NCBI RefSeq assembly: GCF_014199615.1
Contig: NZ_JACHOB010000005.1
Span: forward strand, 62,001-126,000
DNA from: Parvularcula dongshanensis
Lineage (GTDB): Bacteria > Pseudomonadota > Alphaproteobacteria > Caulobacterales > Parvularculaceae
Length of the DNA stretch: 64,000 nucleotides
Reading direction: 5' to 3'
The notes beneath the pieces are model-generated. The model saw only the letters and a list, made by a program, of their open reading frames with translations, was not told where the DNA came from and searched no databases. The position numbers were made by a program, and so were the translations under genes. Shown piece after piece: positions 25,871 through 35,547 of this stretch; position 1 is the stretch's first letter, and each line of letters opens with the position of its first letter.

Positions 25871-28825
25871 TCAGGCGCTGGCGACCTCGTCCTTACCGGT
25901 ATCGTCCCCGCCAGCCCAACGCGTCAGGATCGTCTGGAGCGCATCCTTGCGGATGGGTTTAGACAAGTAGTCGTCCATCCCGTGAGCGAGGCACTCGTCC
26001 CGCTGCCCCTGGAGCGCGTGCGCCGTAAGGCAGACGACCGGTGTGCGCGGACGGTTCTCCTTGTGCTCGAGTGCCCTGATGGCGGCCGTCGCTTCGTAGC
26101 CGTCCATTCGCGGCATGGAGAGGTCCATCAGCACGATGTCGAACCGGTCGGCCTTGTAGGCCTCGTAAGCTTCCTGCCCGTCCTCGGCGTAGGAGACCGC
26201 GTACCGGCCCTCGCCCAGGAGGTTCCCAAACACCAGCCTGTTCACCGCGTTGTCGTCCACCACCAAGATGCGCAGCATCGCACCGGCCTCGTCAGGCATG
26301 GCCGGCGGGGTGCCCACGGGCGCCGCGACCGCCTCCAGCGCCGGGTTCGAGCGCGCGAAGGCATTGGTGAGCGCACGATAGAGCTGCAGCGCGCGGACGG
26401 GTTTGACGAGGTAGCCCTCGGTCCCGATCTCGCGGAACGCGGCGATCGAGGCGTCGTCGTCGGCGGACGACAGGACCACAACCTTGGTCATGCTGAGCAT
26501 CTCCGACTGGGCGATGTGCCGGGCCACGTCGAGGCCATCGACCTCGGGCATGTGGTAGTCGAGAACGACCGCCTCGAAGGGATGGCCGTCGGTCGCCGTG
26601 CGGTCGAGAAGCTCGATCGCCTCGCGCCCCCCGGCGGCGCGGGTCGGCAGGAGACCCCAGGAGCGGCATTGCTCCTCGAGGATGTCGAGGTTGACGTCTA
26701 CGTCGTCGACGAGAAGCACGCGGGCCGTTGGAAGCTGCTGCATGCCGATCGGGGCCGTGCCCGTATCGTCCGCGACCGGAAGGGGAAGCTCCACCCAGAA
26801 GGTGGATCCTGCGCCCAGCGTCGAGTCGACGCCGATGCGCCCACCCATCATCTCGGCGAGGCGGCGGCAGATCGTCAGGCCTAGCCCCGTGCCGCCATAG
26901 ATGCGTGTCGTCGACTCTTCGGCCTGAGCGAACTCTTCGAAGATCGTCTCCAGCTTGTCCTCGGGAATGCCGATGCCGGTGTCGCGAACCTCGATACGCC
27001 AACGGGACTCGCTGCCTCGGGCCTTGCGCACGTCGATCTTGACGTAGCCCTCCGGCGTGAACTTCACGGCGTTGCCGGTCAGGTTGGTGACGATCCGGCG
27101 GATGCGGCCGCCATCGCCGATCAGCGAGGCGGGAAGGTTCGGGTCGCAGCGCACGACGATCTCGACGCCCTTGTCCTGCGCCGTCGTCGTCAGCAGCGTG
27201 GCGACGTCCTCGACGGCTTCGCGCAGGTCGAAGGGATGGGGGTCTAGTTCCAACCGGCCTGCGTCGATCTTCGAGAAGTCGAGCACGTCGTTGATGACCG
27301 TCAGGAGCGCGTTGCCGGACTTGAAGATCGTGTCGGCGAAGAGCTGCTGACGCTCGGTCATCTCCGTCTGCGAGAGAAGCTCGGCCATGCCGAGGATGCC
27401 GTTCATCGGCGTGCGGATTTCATGGCTCATGTTGGCGAGGAAGTCCGACTTCGCCTTGCTCGCGGCCTTGTACTTCTCGGTACGCTCGCGGACGCGCTCT
27501 TCGAGCGTCTCGATGAGCGCGTCGTGATCGCGCTTCGCCGCGACGAGCGTGCCGGCCAGGATGCCGATCTCGTCGGGCTTCTGACACGCCATGACGAGCT
27601 TCGGATCGTCGAGCCGCTGCTCGTCGACGGGACGACCGAACACGGCGGCGATGTCGCCCAAAGGCCGGATGAACCGGCGGCGGATGAAGAGCCCGACGAG
27701 GAACGCCTGCGCCAGAAGGCTTCCGAGAAGCAGCAAGGTGACGAAGAGCGGGGCGCGCAGCAGGGACATCATGATCGTCCGCCGCTCGATCAGATCGATC
27801 AGCACCCAGTCCGGGCCGGTGAAGTGGTGGTACCGGACGATCCATCGCCCGTCCGCCGAGACGAAGGCGCCCGCGCCCTCTTCCTGGGCTTCGAGTTCGT
27901 CGGTCAGGGTCGCGACTGGATAGAGTCTTCCCAGGTGTTCGATCTGCTCGGGCGTCGCGGTTGCGGAGAAGCCGAGTTCGGGCGCCACGATGACCGTGCC
28001 GTCCGTGGTCGCAACCAGGCTCGAGGCGACCTCGGCCTCGGTTTCGAGAAGGGAGAGCAGGCGGCTGTTGAGCGCGAGGGTCGTGTCCCAGGCCCCGACG
28101 ATTTCGTCGCCTTCGATGATCGCGGTCTGGCAGCTTGCGGCCAGCGAACGCCCCGTAGGGTCCCACCCGACCTGGACCGGACCTTCGCAGACGGTCCGCC
28201 CCGAAGGATCCAAACTCTCGACGACGTATCCCCACACGGCGAAGTCGGAGGGCGCGTCGTAGCGATAGTAGGATAGCCTGTCCGGCCGGTCCGGCGCGAA
28301 GACGACCATGTCGTTGTCGGGCAGCGCGAGCGCTATGCTCTCGACCTTGCCCTCGAAGGCCGCCGCGGCGGTCCTGATCGCCTCCAGCGCCGCGACCATC
28401 CGGCGCTTGCGGTCGAGGGTCACCTCGCCCGGCGCGACGAAGGCAGCGAAGGATTCGTAGTGGCGACCGCTGAGGGTGGTGCCTTCGTAGTAGCGGTCGG
28501 AAAGCCTGGTGGTGCCGTCGGGCCGCAGTTCGAAGGCGTCGGCGAAGGTCGCTTCCACCTCCGCGTCCGTCAGCCCGGCAAGAAGATCCTCGTACTCGGC
28601 GTTGGCCGTCGCGTGAGCGTCCGACACGCGTGCGAAGGGCCGGTCGGCCCGACGTCCGCGTTCGATCATGAAGCGCGACTCGACCGCGACAGCGCGGTCG
28701 GCGATGTAGTCGGTGGACAGGACGAAGCAGACCCAACCTGCGGCGATGCCGGTCACGGCCGCGACGCCGGCCAACATCCATCCCAGCTGCCGCCCCAGCG
28801 GCCTCTTCGCTCGTTCGCTCCGCAT
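25871..28825 (-). CDS. Hybrid sensor histidine kinase with two receiver domains
   Basis: 984 residues. Helix 1 at about 13-35, a periplasmic sensor of about 300 residues with no clear domain, helix 2 around LLLLGSLLAQAFLVGLFI, a short coiled linker, HisKA with phospho-acceptor in MSHEIRTPMNGILGM, HATPase (DTGIGIPED, GGTGLGLTICRRL) and two receivers with phospho-aspartates in AVVLDYHMPEVDG and IVLMDLSMPRMDG. No Hpt domain, so a separate Hpt protein is expected. A LacI-type operator lies 147 bases upstream. Signal unknown. Confidence 0.92.
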   Translation of the reverse strand: MRSERAKRPLGRQLGWMLAGVAAVTGIAAGWVCFVLSTDYIADRAVAVESRFMIERGRRADRPFARVSDAHATANAEYEDLLAGLTDAEVEATFADAFELRPDGTTRLSDRYYEGTTLSGRHYESFAAFVAPGEVTLDRKRRMVAALEAIRTAAAAFEGKVESIALALPDNDMVVFAPDRPDRLSYYRYDAPSDFAVWGYVVESLDPSGRTVCEGPVQVGWDPTGRSLAASCQTAIIEGDEIVGAWDTTLALNSRLLSLLETEAEVASSLVATTDGTVIVAPELGFSATATPEQIEHLGRLYPVATLTDELEAQEEGAGAFVSADGRWIVRYHHFTGPDWVLIDLIERRTIMMSLLRAPLFVTLLLLGSLLAQAFLVGLFIRRRFIRPLGDIAAVFGRPVDEQRLDDPKLVMACQKPDEIGILAGTLVAAKRDHDALIETLEERVRERTEKYKAASKAKSDFLANMSHEIRTPMNGILGMAELLSQTEMTERQQLFADTIFKSGNALLTVINDVLDFSKIDAGRLELDPHPFDLREAVEDVATLLTTTAQDKGVEIVVRCDPNLPASLIGDGGRIRRIVTNLTGNAVKFTPEGYVKIDVRKARGSESRWRIEVRDTGIGIPEDKLETIFEEFAQAEESTTRIYGGTGLGLTICRRLAEMMGGRIGVDSTLGAGSTFWVELPLPVADDTGTAPIGMQQLPTARVLLVDDVDVNLDILEEQCRSWGLLPTRAAGGREAIELLDRTATDGHPFEAVVLDYHMPEVDGLDVARHIAQSEMLSMTKVVVLSSADDDASIAAFREIGTEGYLVKPVRALQLYRALTNAFARSNPALEAVAAPVGTPPAMPDEAGAMLRILVVDDNAVNRLVFGNLLGEGRYAVSYAEDGQEAYEAYKADRFDIVLMDLSMPRMDGYEATAAIRALEHKENRPRTPVVCLTAHALQGQRDECLAHGMDDYLSKPIRKDALQTILTRWAGGDDTGKDEVASA

Positions 28826-28972
28826 GAACTCGCCCCAGTCCGCAGCGCAACCGGCTTCGCCCCGCTGCGTTGCAGAAAAGTTAAGTTCGTCGGTCGTGTT
28901 GCGCCGAAATGGCGAATCTCAGCGTTTTCACACGCGCAGGTTGGGTTCCACGCCGACCGCACCGCCTACAGT

Positions 28973-28986
28973 TGGTAGCGCTAACA
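28973..28986. promoter_or_regulatory. LacI-family operator-like palindrome (xyl-box match)
   Basis: TGGTAGCGCTAACA, a palindrome with one mismatch per arm centred on GC. It equals the 14-base xyl-box recalled for XylR-type LacI regulators in Xanthomonas, also similar to Caulobacter sites. It lies in the gap between the DUF1467 stop and the hybrid-kinase start (147 bases upstream). Confidence 0.5.
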
Positions 28987-28994
28987 CGCTGCGG

Positions 28995-29240
28995 TCAGAC
29001 GTCAGGCTCGAGCACGCCGGTGCTGATCACCGCGAAGACCACGACCCAGAGAACCGCCGCGATGAGGCTCGTCCTCTTTACCTTGAACCATAGCTCCGGC
29101 GACACGGGCGCCCCCCGCTCGACACCCTTGGGATGGTTAGCCTCGTCCTCCCAAACGCCGCGCACCCGCATAGGGAGGACGGCGAAGAGAACCGTCCACC
29201 ACAAGAGCAGGTAGACGATGACGCCGCCGACCGGACCCAT
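28995..29240 (-). CDS. DUF1467-family small membrane protein
   Basis: An 81-residue protein with two helices (VIVYLLLWWTVLFAVLP and IAAVLWVVVFAVIST) and the conserved loop VRGVWEDEANHPKGVERGAPVSP. This is the DUF1467 pattern, typical of Alphaproteobacteria, which sits just after ribonuclease J. Its ATG is 2 bases beyond the rnj stop, so it is part of the same transcript. Function unknown. Confidence 0.87.
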   Translation of the reverse strand: MGPVGGVIVYLLLWWTVLFAVLPMRVRGVWEDEANHPKGVERGAPVSPELWFKVKRTSLIAAVLWVVVFAVISTGVLEPDV

Positions 29241-29242
29241 GG

Positions 29243-30910
29243 CTAACCCCTCGTGATCATCACGGCGATGTCGGACCGTTTGCCCCAGCGCGCCGAGAGT
29301 TCGCTTCGAACACCTCGACGAACGGCGCCCTCGATGTCCTTGTCGCTGCCGCGCTTCGCCTTGGACAGGTTGGCCAGCGCGTCCTCCGCGGCCTCTTCGA
29401 TGACCGCGTGCAGATCGTCGCCGTCATTGTCCTCGCGCGGCACGCCCTTGATCAGGACCTGAGCGCCGCCCCGCTGGCGATCGTCGCCATCGAACGCGAC
29501 CGCGACGACGATGATGCCGTCATTGGCAAGGTAGCGCCTGCCCCGGATCACACCGTCGCCTTCGGGCAGGAGAATCTTGCCGTCGACGTAGAGGCGGCCG
29601 GCCGGAACCTCGTCGATGCGTTCGGGCGTGCCGGGTCCCAAGCGGATCACGTCGCCGTCCCGAGGAACGATCGTCCGCTCGGTGCCGAGGGAACGGGCGA
29701 GCTTCGCGTGCTCCCGCAGGTGGCGTGCCTCGCCATGCACCGGAATCGCGCATTGCGGCTTCACCCAGCGATACATGTCCTTGAGCTCGTCGCGGCAGGG
29801 GTGGCCGGACACGTGAACGAAGGCGTCCGCCTCGGTGATGACCGCCACGCCCTGATCGGTCAGCATGTTCATCAGGGCGTAGATCGGCTTCTCGTTGCCG
29901 GGAATGATCTTGGAACTGAAGATGACGGTATCGCCGCTCGACAGGGTGAGCTCGGGGTGGTCGTCCCGGGCGATCCGCGCGAGGGCCGCCCTATCCTCGC
30001 CCTGGCTGCCGGTGCAGAGGTAGAGCACTTTGTCCTTCGGCAGGTAGCCCGCCTCGTTCGGTTCGACGAAGCTGATGCCCTCGGGCAGGAGACCGACTTC
30101 GCGCGCGACGTCGATCATGCGCAGCATCGACCGGCCGAGCAGGCAGACGGAGCGGTCGGCGGCCTTCGCCGCTTGGCACGCCGAGACCAGCCGGGCCACG
30201 TTCGAGGCGAAGGTCGTCACCGCGACCCGTCCGGTCTGATGACCGATCACCTGCTTCAAGGTCTCGGCGACATCGGCCTCCGAACCCGATCGCCCTTCGG
30301 AGAAGACGTTGGTCGAGTCGCAGATCATCGCGAGGACGCCCTCGCGTCCGATCTCCGCGAGCCGGTCCCCGTCCGTCCGGTCGCCAAGGACCGGTCTCGG
30401 ATCGAGCTTCCAGTCGCCCGTATGGAGGATCGTGCCGAAGGGTGTGCGCAGCACGACCGCATTGGGCTCGGGGATCGAGTGGGTCAGCGTGACCAACTCG
30501 ATGTCGAAGTCACCGAGTTTGAAGCGCGCCTGAAGGTCGATGATCTTTATCGGCGCGTCGGTGATGCCGACTTCCTTCAGCTTTCGCCGAACGAGTTCGG
30601 CCGTGAAAGGCGTCGCGTAGATGTCGCAATCGAGGTCGGGCCAAAGATGGGCGACCGCCCCGATGTGGTCCTCGTGGCCATGGGTCAGGACGAGGCCGAG
30701 GAGGTCGCCGCCCTCGTCCAGCTCGTCCAGGAGATAGCCCGGATCGGGCGTGATGAGGTCCACGCCGGGCACGCTGTCGTCGGCGAAGGTCACGCCGCAG
30801 TCGATCATGATCCACTTGCGCGCGTCGGGCGGACCCAGCGCGAAGAGGTTCATGTTCATGCCGATCTCGCCGGTCCCGCCGAGCGGCAGGAAGATCAGTT
30901 CGTCGTCCAT
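29243..30910 (-). CDS. rnj: Ribonuclease J
   Basis: Metallo-beta-lactamase-fold RNase with 5'-to-3' exonuclease and endonuclease activity for rRNA and mRNA processing. The 555-residue protein has the zinc motif HGHEDH (His77, His79, Asp81, His82), HTGDWKLDP and a beta-CASP domain with TTFASNVARL, and a C-terminal domain ending FITRG-like. Alphaproteobacteria usually have this enzyme beside coaX and birA, as here. It is 40 bases after the coaX stop and continues directly into DUF1467. Confidence 0.95.
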   Translation of the reverse strand: MDDELIFLPLGGTGEIGMNMNLFALGPPDARKWIMIDCGVTFADDSVPGVDLITPDPGYLLDELDEGGDLLGLVLTHGHEDHIGAVAHLWPDLDCDIYATPFTAELVRRKLKEVGITDAPIKIIDLQARFKLGDFDIELVTLTHSIPEPNAVVLRTPFGTILHTGDWKLDPRPVLGDRTDGDRLAEIGREGVLAMICDSTNVFSEGRSGSEADVAETLKQVIGHQTGRVAVTTFASNVARLVSACQAAKAADRSVCLLGRSMLRMIDVAREVGLLPEGISFVEPNEAGYLPKDKVLYLCTGSQGEDRAALARIARDDHPELTLSSGDTVIFSSKIIPGNEKPIYALMNMLTDQGVAVITEADAFVHVSGHPCRDELKDMYRWVKPQCAIPVHGEARHLREHAKLARSLGTERTIVPRDGDVIRLGPGTPERIDEVPAGRLYVDGKILLPEGDGVIRGRRYLANDGIIVVAVAFDGDDRQRGGAQVLIKGVPREDNDGDDLHAVIEEAAEDALANLSKAKRGSDKDIEGAVRRGVRSELSARWGKRSDIAVMITRG

Positions 30911-30950
30911 AAGTTCGTCTTCCGTTCGGCGCGACGTCCGCGCCCTCTCA

Positions 30951-31724
30951 TCATTCGTCAGGCGCCAGGCGGCGCGCGATCTCTGTCAGGCCCCGTATCG
31001 TGAGGTCGGGGTCGAAGTGGTCGATGGCATCGGTCGCGCCTCTGAAGAGCGAGCTGACGCCCCCCGTCGCGACCACCGTCATGGGACGGCCGTACTCGGC
31101 CTTGATCCGGCCGATCAGCCCCTCGATCAGCCCGACGTAACCCCAGAAGACACCCGACTGCATCGCCTCGACGGTGCCGGTGCCGATCGTCCTGTCGGGG
31201 CGTGCGATCTCGATCCTCGGCAGGCGTGCGGCGGCGGTGTGCAGCGCCTGGACCGAGAGGTTGATGCCGGGGGCGATGACGCCGCCCTCGAAGGCGCCGT
31301 CGGTGCCGACGACATCGAATGTGGTGGCGGTGCCGGAATCTACAATGATCAAAGGGCCGCCATAGGCGACGAAGCCGCCGACCGCCCCGACGAGGCGATC
31401 GGCCCCGGCCTCCGAAGGGCGTTCGATCCGTACTTCGATGCCGGGGATGTCCGGACCGACGATCATCGGCTCGCAGTTAAGGTAGCGGCGCGCGAGGTTG
31501 CGCAGGTTGAAGAGCGCCTGAGGCACCACGGTCGAGACGATGCAGGCCGACAGGTCCGTCAACGCACCCTGCCCGCCCATCGCCATGAGCTGCGACAGCC
31601 AGACGGCGTACTCGTCGGCCGTCCGCTGCGGCGCGGTCGCGGTGCGCCATTGAGCGATCGCCTCGCCGTCCCGGACGAGCGCGAACACGGTGTTGGTGTT
31701 GCCGACGTCGACGGCGAGCAGCAT
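30951..31724 (-). CDS. coaX: Type III pantothenate kinase
   Basis: Phosphorylates pantothenate in the first step of coenzyme A synthesis. The 257-residue protein has the phosphate-binding [31 protein letters not shown] and the [12 protein letters not shown] loop with the catalytic Asp. The ATG at 31724 is 45 bases after the birA stop. CoaX is not inhibited by CoA, unlike CoaA. Conserved order birA-coaX-rnj. Confidence 0.95.
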   Translation of the reverse strand: MLLAVDVGNTNTVFALVRDGEAIAQWRTATAPQRTADEYAVWLSQLMAMGGQGALTDLSACIVSTVVPQALFNLRNLARRYLNCEPMIVGPDIPGIEVRIERPSEAGADRLVGAVGGFVAYGGPLIIVDSGTATTFDVVGTDGAFEGGVIAPGINLSVQALHTAAARLPRIEIARPDRTIGTGTVEAMQSGVFWGYVGLIEGLIGRIKAEYGRPMTVVATGGVSSLFRGATDAIDHFDPDLTIRGLTEIARRLAPDE

Positions 31725-31769
31725 CAGTCCTTACCTCGCGGCGCCTGCGGCCGCAGCTTCACTTCGTAC

Positions 31770-32495
31770 CTAGGCCGGGCGTCCAGAAAAGAACACGTCT
31801 CCCGCCGTCACACGATGAAGACCGGCGCCGGTACGCAGAAGGAGCGTCCCGTCAGCGTCTATGCCTTCGAAGATACCCGAGATCTCCGCCCCGGGCAGGC
31901 GGGCGGTGAGCCGTTCACCGAGGCCGTGCGCGGCGTCGAGCCAAGCTTCCCGCAGCGGTACCAAACCTTCCTCGTTCCAGCGCGCCAACCAGCCGTGGAG
32001 ACTACCGTCGAGGTCGGTGAGCACCTGCCCCGCGTCGGCGCCCACCGCCAAGGCGGCTGTCCGGTAGGCTGCGACCGAGGGTGCCGAAGCGAGGTTGATC
32101 CCTATGCCGAAGGCCGATGCGGCCCTCGGTTGAGCGGTCAAGAGTTCGACCAGTATGCCCGCAACCTTCGCGCCGCGCAGCAGAACATCGTTGGGCCATT
32201 TGAGCGTGAGCGTGGCGGGCTCGATCCCAGCCGAGATGCAAGCGTCCCGAACCGCGAGGGAGGTCGAGAAGGCCCAAGCAGCCGGGGCGCCGTCCCGAAG
32301 AGGCAAGGCTTGGGGCATGAGCAAGGTCGCGAACAGGTTCCCTTCCCCACCGTGCCAGCGCCGCCCCCGCCGGCCGTAGCCGGCGGTCTGACGATCCGCC
32401 TGGAACCATACGGGGCCGTCCTCTCCACGCTCGAACGCGGCGCGGGCCTCGGCACTGGTCGAACCGACCTCGCCGAGGGCGCGGACCGGCGTCAG
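31770..32495 (-). CDS. birA: Biotin-[acetyl-CoA carboxylase] ligase, probable CTG start
   Basis: Attaches biotin to carboxylases through biotinyl-AMP. Domains seen: SEVGST-like N-terminal strand with GSTSAEARAAFE, YGRRGRRWHGGEGNLFATLL, LKWPNDVLL, KVAGILVELL and the C-terminal DGTLLLRTGAGLHRVTAGDV. There is no helix-turn-helix, so it is a group I enzyme. No ATG, GTG or TTG lies in frame near the start; the first usable codon is a CTG at 32493-32495 which overlaps the nuoN stop (CTGA), suggesting coupled translation. About 241 residues. Confidence 0.88.
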   Translation of the reverse strand: MTPVRALGEVGSTSAEARAAFERGEDGPVWFQADRQTAGYGRRGRRWHGGEGNLFATLLMPQALPLRDGAPAAWAFSTSLAVRDACISAGIEPATLTLKWPNDVLLRGAKVAGILVELLTAQPRAASAFGIGINLASAPSVAAYRTAALAVGADAGQVLTDLDGSLHGWLARWNEEGLVPLREAWLDAAHGLGERLTARLPGAEISGIFEGIDADGTLLLRTGAGLHRVTAGDVFFSGRPA

Positions 32496-33930
32496 AACAG
32501 CGGCGCCGCCGCCGCCTCTGCGACGGCGCGGAGCGGCCCGATCGCGACGAGGATGCCGACCACCGTGACGATCGAAGCGAGCGCCGCGGTCAGGCGAACG
32601 GCCGGACCGTTCTCCCGCACGAAGCCCGTCTGCGGCTCGTCGAACCAGATCGTCTTGATCACCGACAGGTAGTAGTAGGTCGCAACGACCGAGGTGATCA
32701 CGCCGACCGCCGCCAGGACGTAGAGCCCCGCGCCGACCGCGGCCATGAAGACGAAGAACTTGGCGAAGAAGCCGATGAAGATCGGGATGCCCGCCAGCGA
32801 GATGAAGAGGAAGGTGAAGGCGAAGGCGAGGCCGCGCTGGGTCTGGGAGAGGCCGGCGAGGTCGGAGATGTTCTCCGCCATCCCTTCCGACCGCCGCATC
32901 GAGAGGATGCAGGCGAAGGTGCCGAGCGTCATGATCAGGTAGATCACCATGTAGATGACGACCGAGGAGATGCCCGCTTCGGTCCCGGCCGCGAGGCCCA
33001 TCAGGGCGTAGCCGATGTGGCCGATCGAGCTGTAGGCCATCAGGCGCTTGATGTTGGTCTGAACGAGGGCGGACAGCGCACCGACGATCATCGACGCCGC
33101 CGACAGCAGCCAGACGATGGGTTGCCACTGATCGATCAGGCTTGGGAAGGCCTCGACCAGGACCCGGCCGAACAGGACCATGCCTGCGAGCTTGGGCGCC
33201 GCCGCGAAGAAGGCCGTGACGGGCGTCGGGCTGCCTTCGTAGACGTCGGGCGTCCACATGTGGAAGGGCGCAGCCGACACCTTGAAGGCGACGCCGGAGA
33301 TCAGGAAGACGAGGCCGAAGGTCAGGCCGACCGGGCTCTCCACCCCGCCGGCGACGGCGGCGATGGCGTCGAACTGCGTAGACCCGGTGAAACCGTAGAC
33401 GAGCGACGCGCCGTAAAGCAGCAAGCCCGAGGACAGGGCGCCGAGCACGAAGTACTTCAGGCCCGCTTCCGTCGAGCGGCGGCTGTCTCGGTTGAACGCC
33501 GCCATGACGTAGGCCGCGAGCGACTGAAGCTCGATGCCCATGTAGAGCGAGATCAGGTCGGTCGACGACACCATCAGCGCCATGCCGACGCAGGCGAGCA
33601 GGATGAGGACCGGATATTCCGGCCTGGCGAGCCGCTCGCGCTGGAAGAAGCGGTCCGCGAGCAGAAGCGAGATCAGCGCCGCGACGAAGATGAAGGCTTT
33701 GGACGAGCGCGCGAGCGTGTCGTCGACGAACGCGCCTTCGAACGCACTGACCGTCTCCGCATGGCCGGTGACGAGCACGATGAACACGGCCGCAACGAGG
33801 CAGACCGCGGCGCCGAGCCCGACTTCGCGTGCGCGATCGCCGCGAAGGTACACACCGACGAGCAGCAGAACCATCGCTGCGATCGAGAGGAACAGCTCCG
33901 GTAGGAGGAGCGTCACGTTATCGCTCAGGG

Positions 33931-33934
<4 letters not shown>
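32492..33934 (-). CDS. nuoN: NADH-quinone oxidoreductase subunit N
   Basis: Proton-pumping antiporter-like subunit of complex I. 480 residues, about 14 helices, with the conserved [18 protein letters not shown] (lysine and helix break), [19 protein letters not shown] and [14 protein letters not shown]. Its ATG overlaps the nuoM stop by 4 bases and its stop overlaps the birA start. Confidence 0.95.
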
Positions 33935-35538
<1,604 letters not shown>

Positions 35539-35547
35539 GGACGGGCC

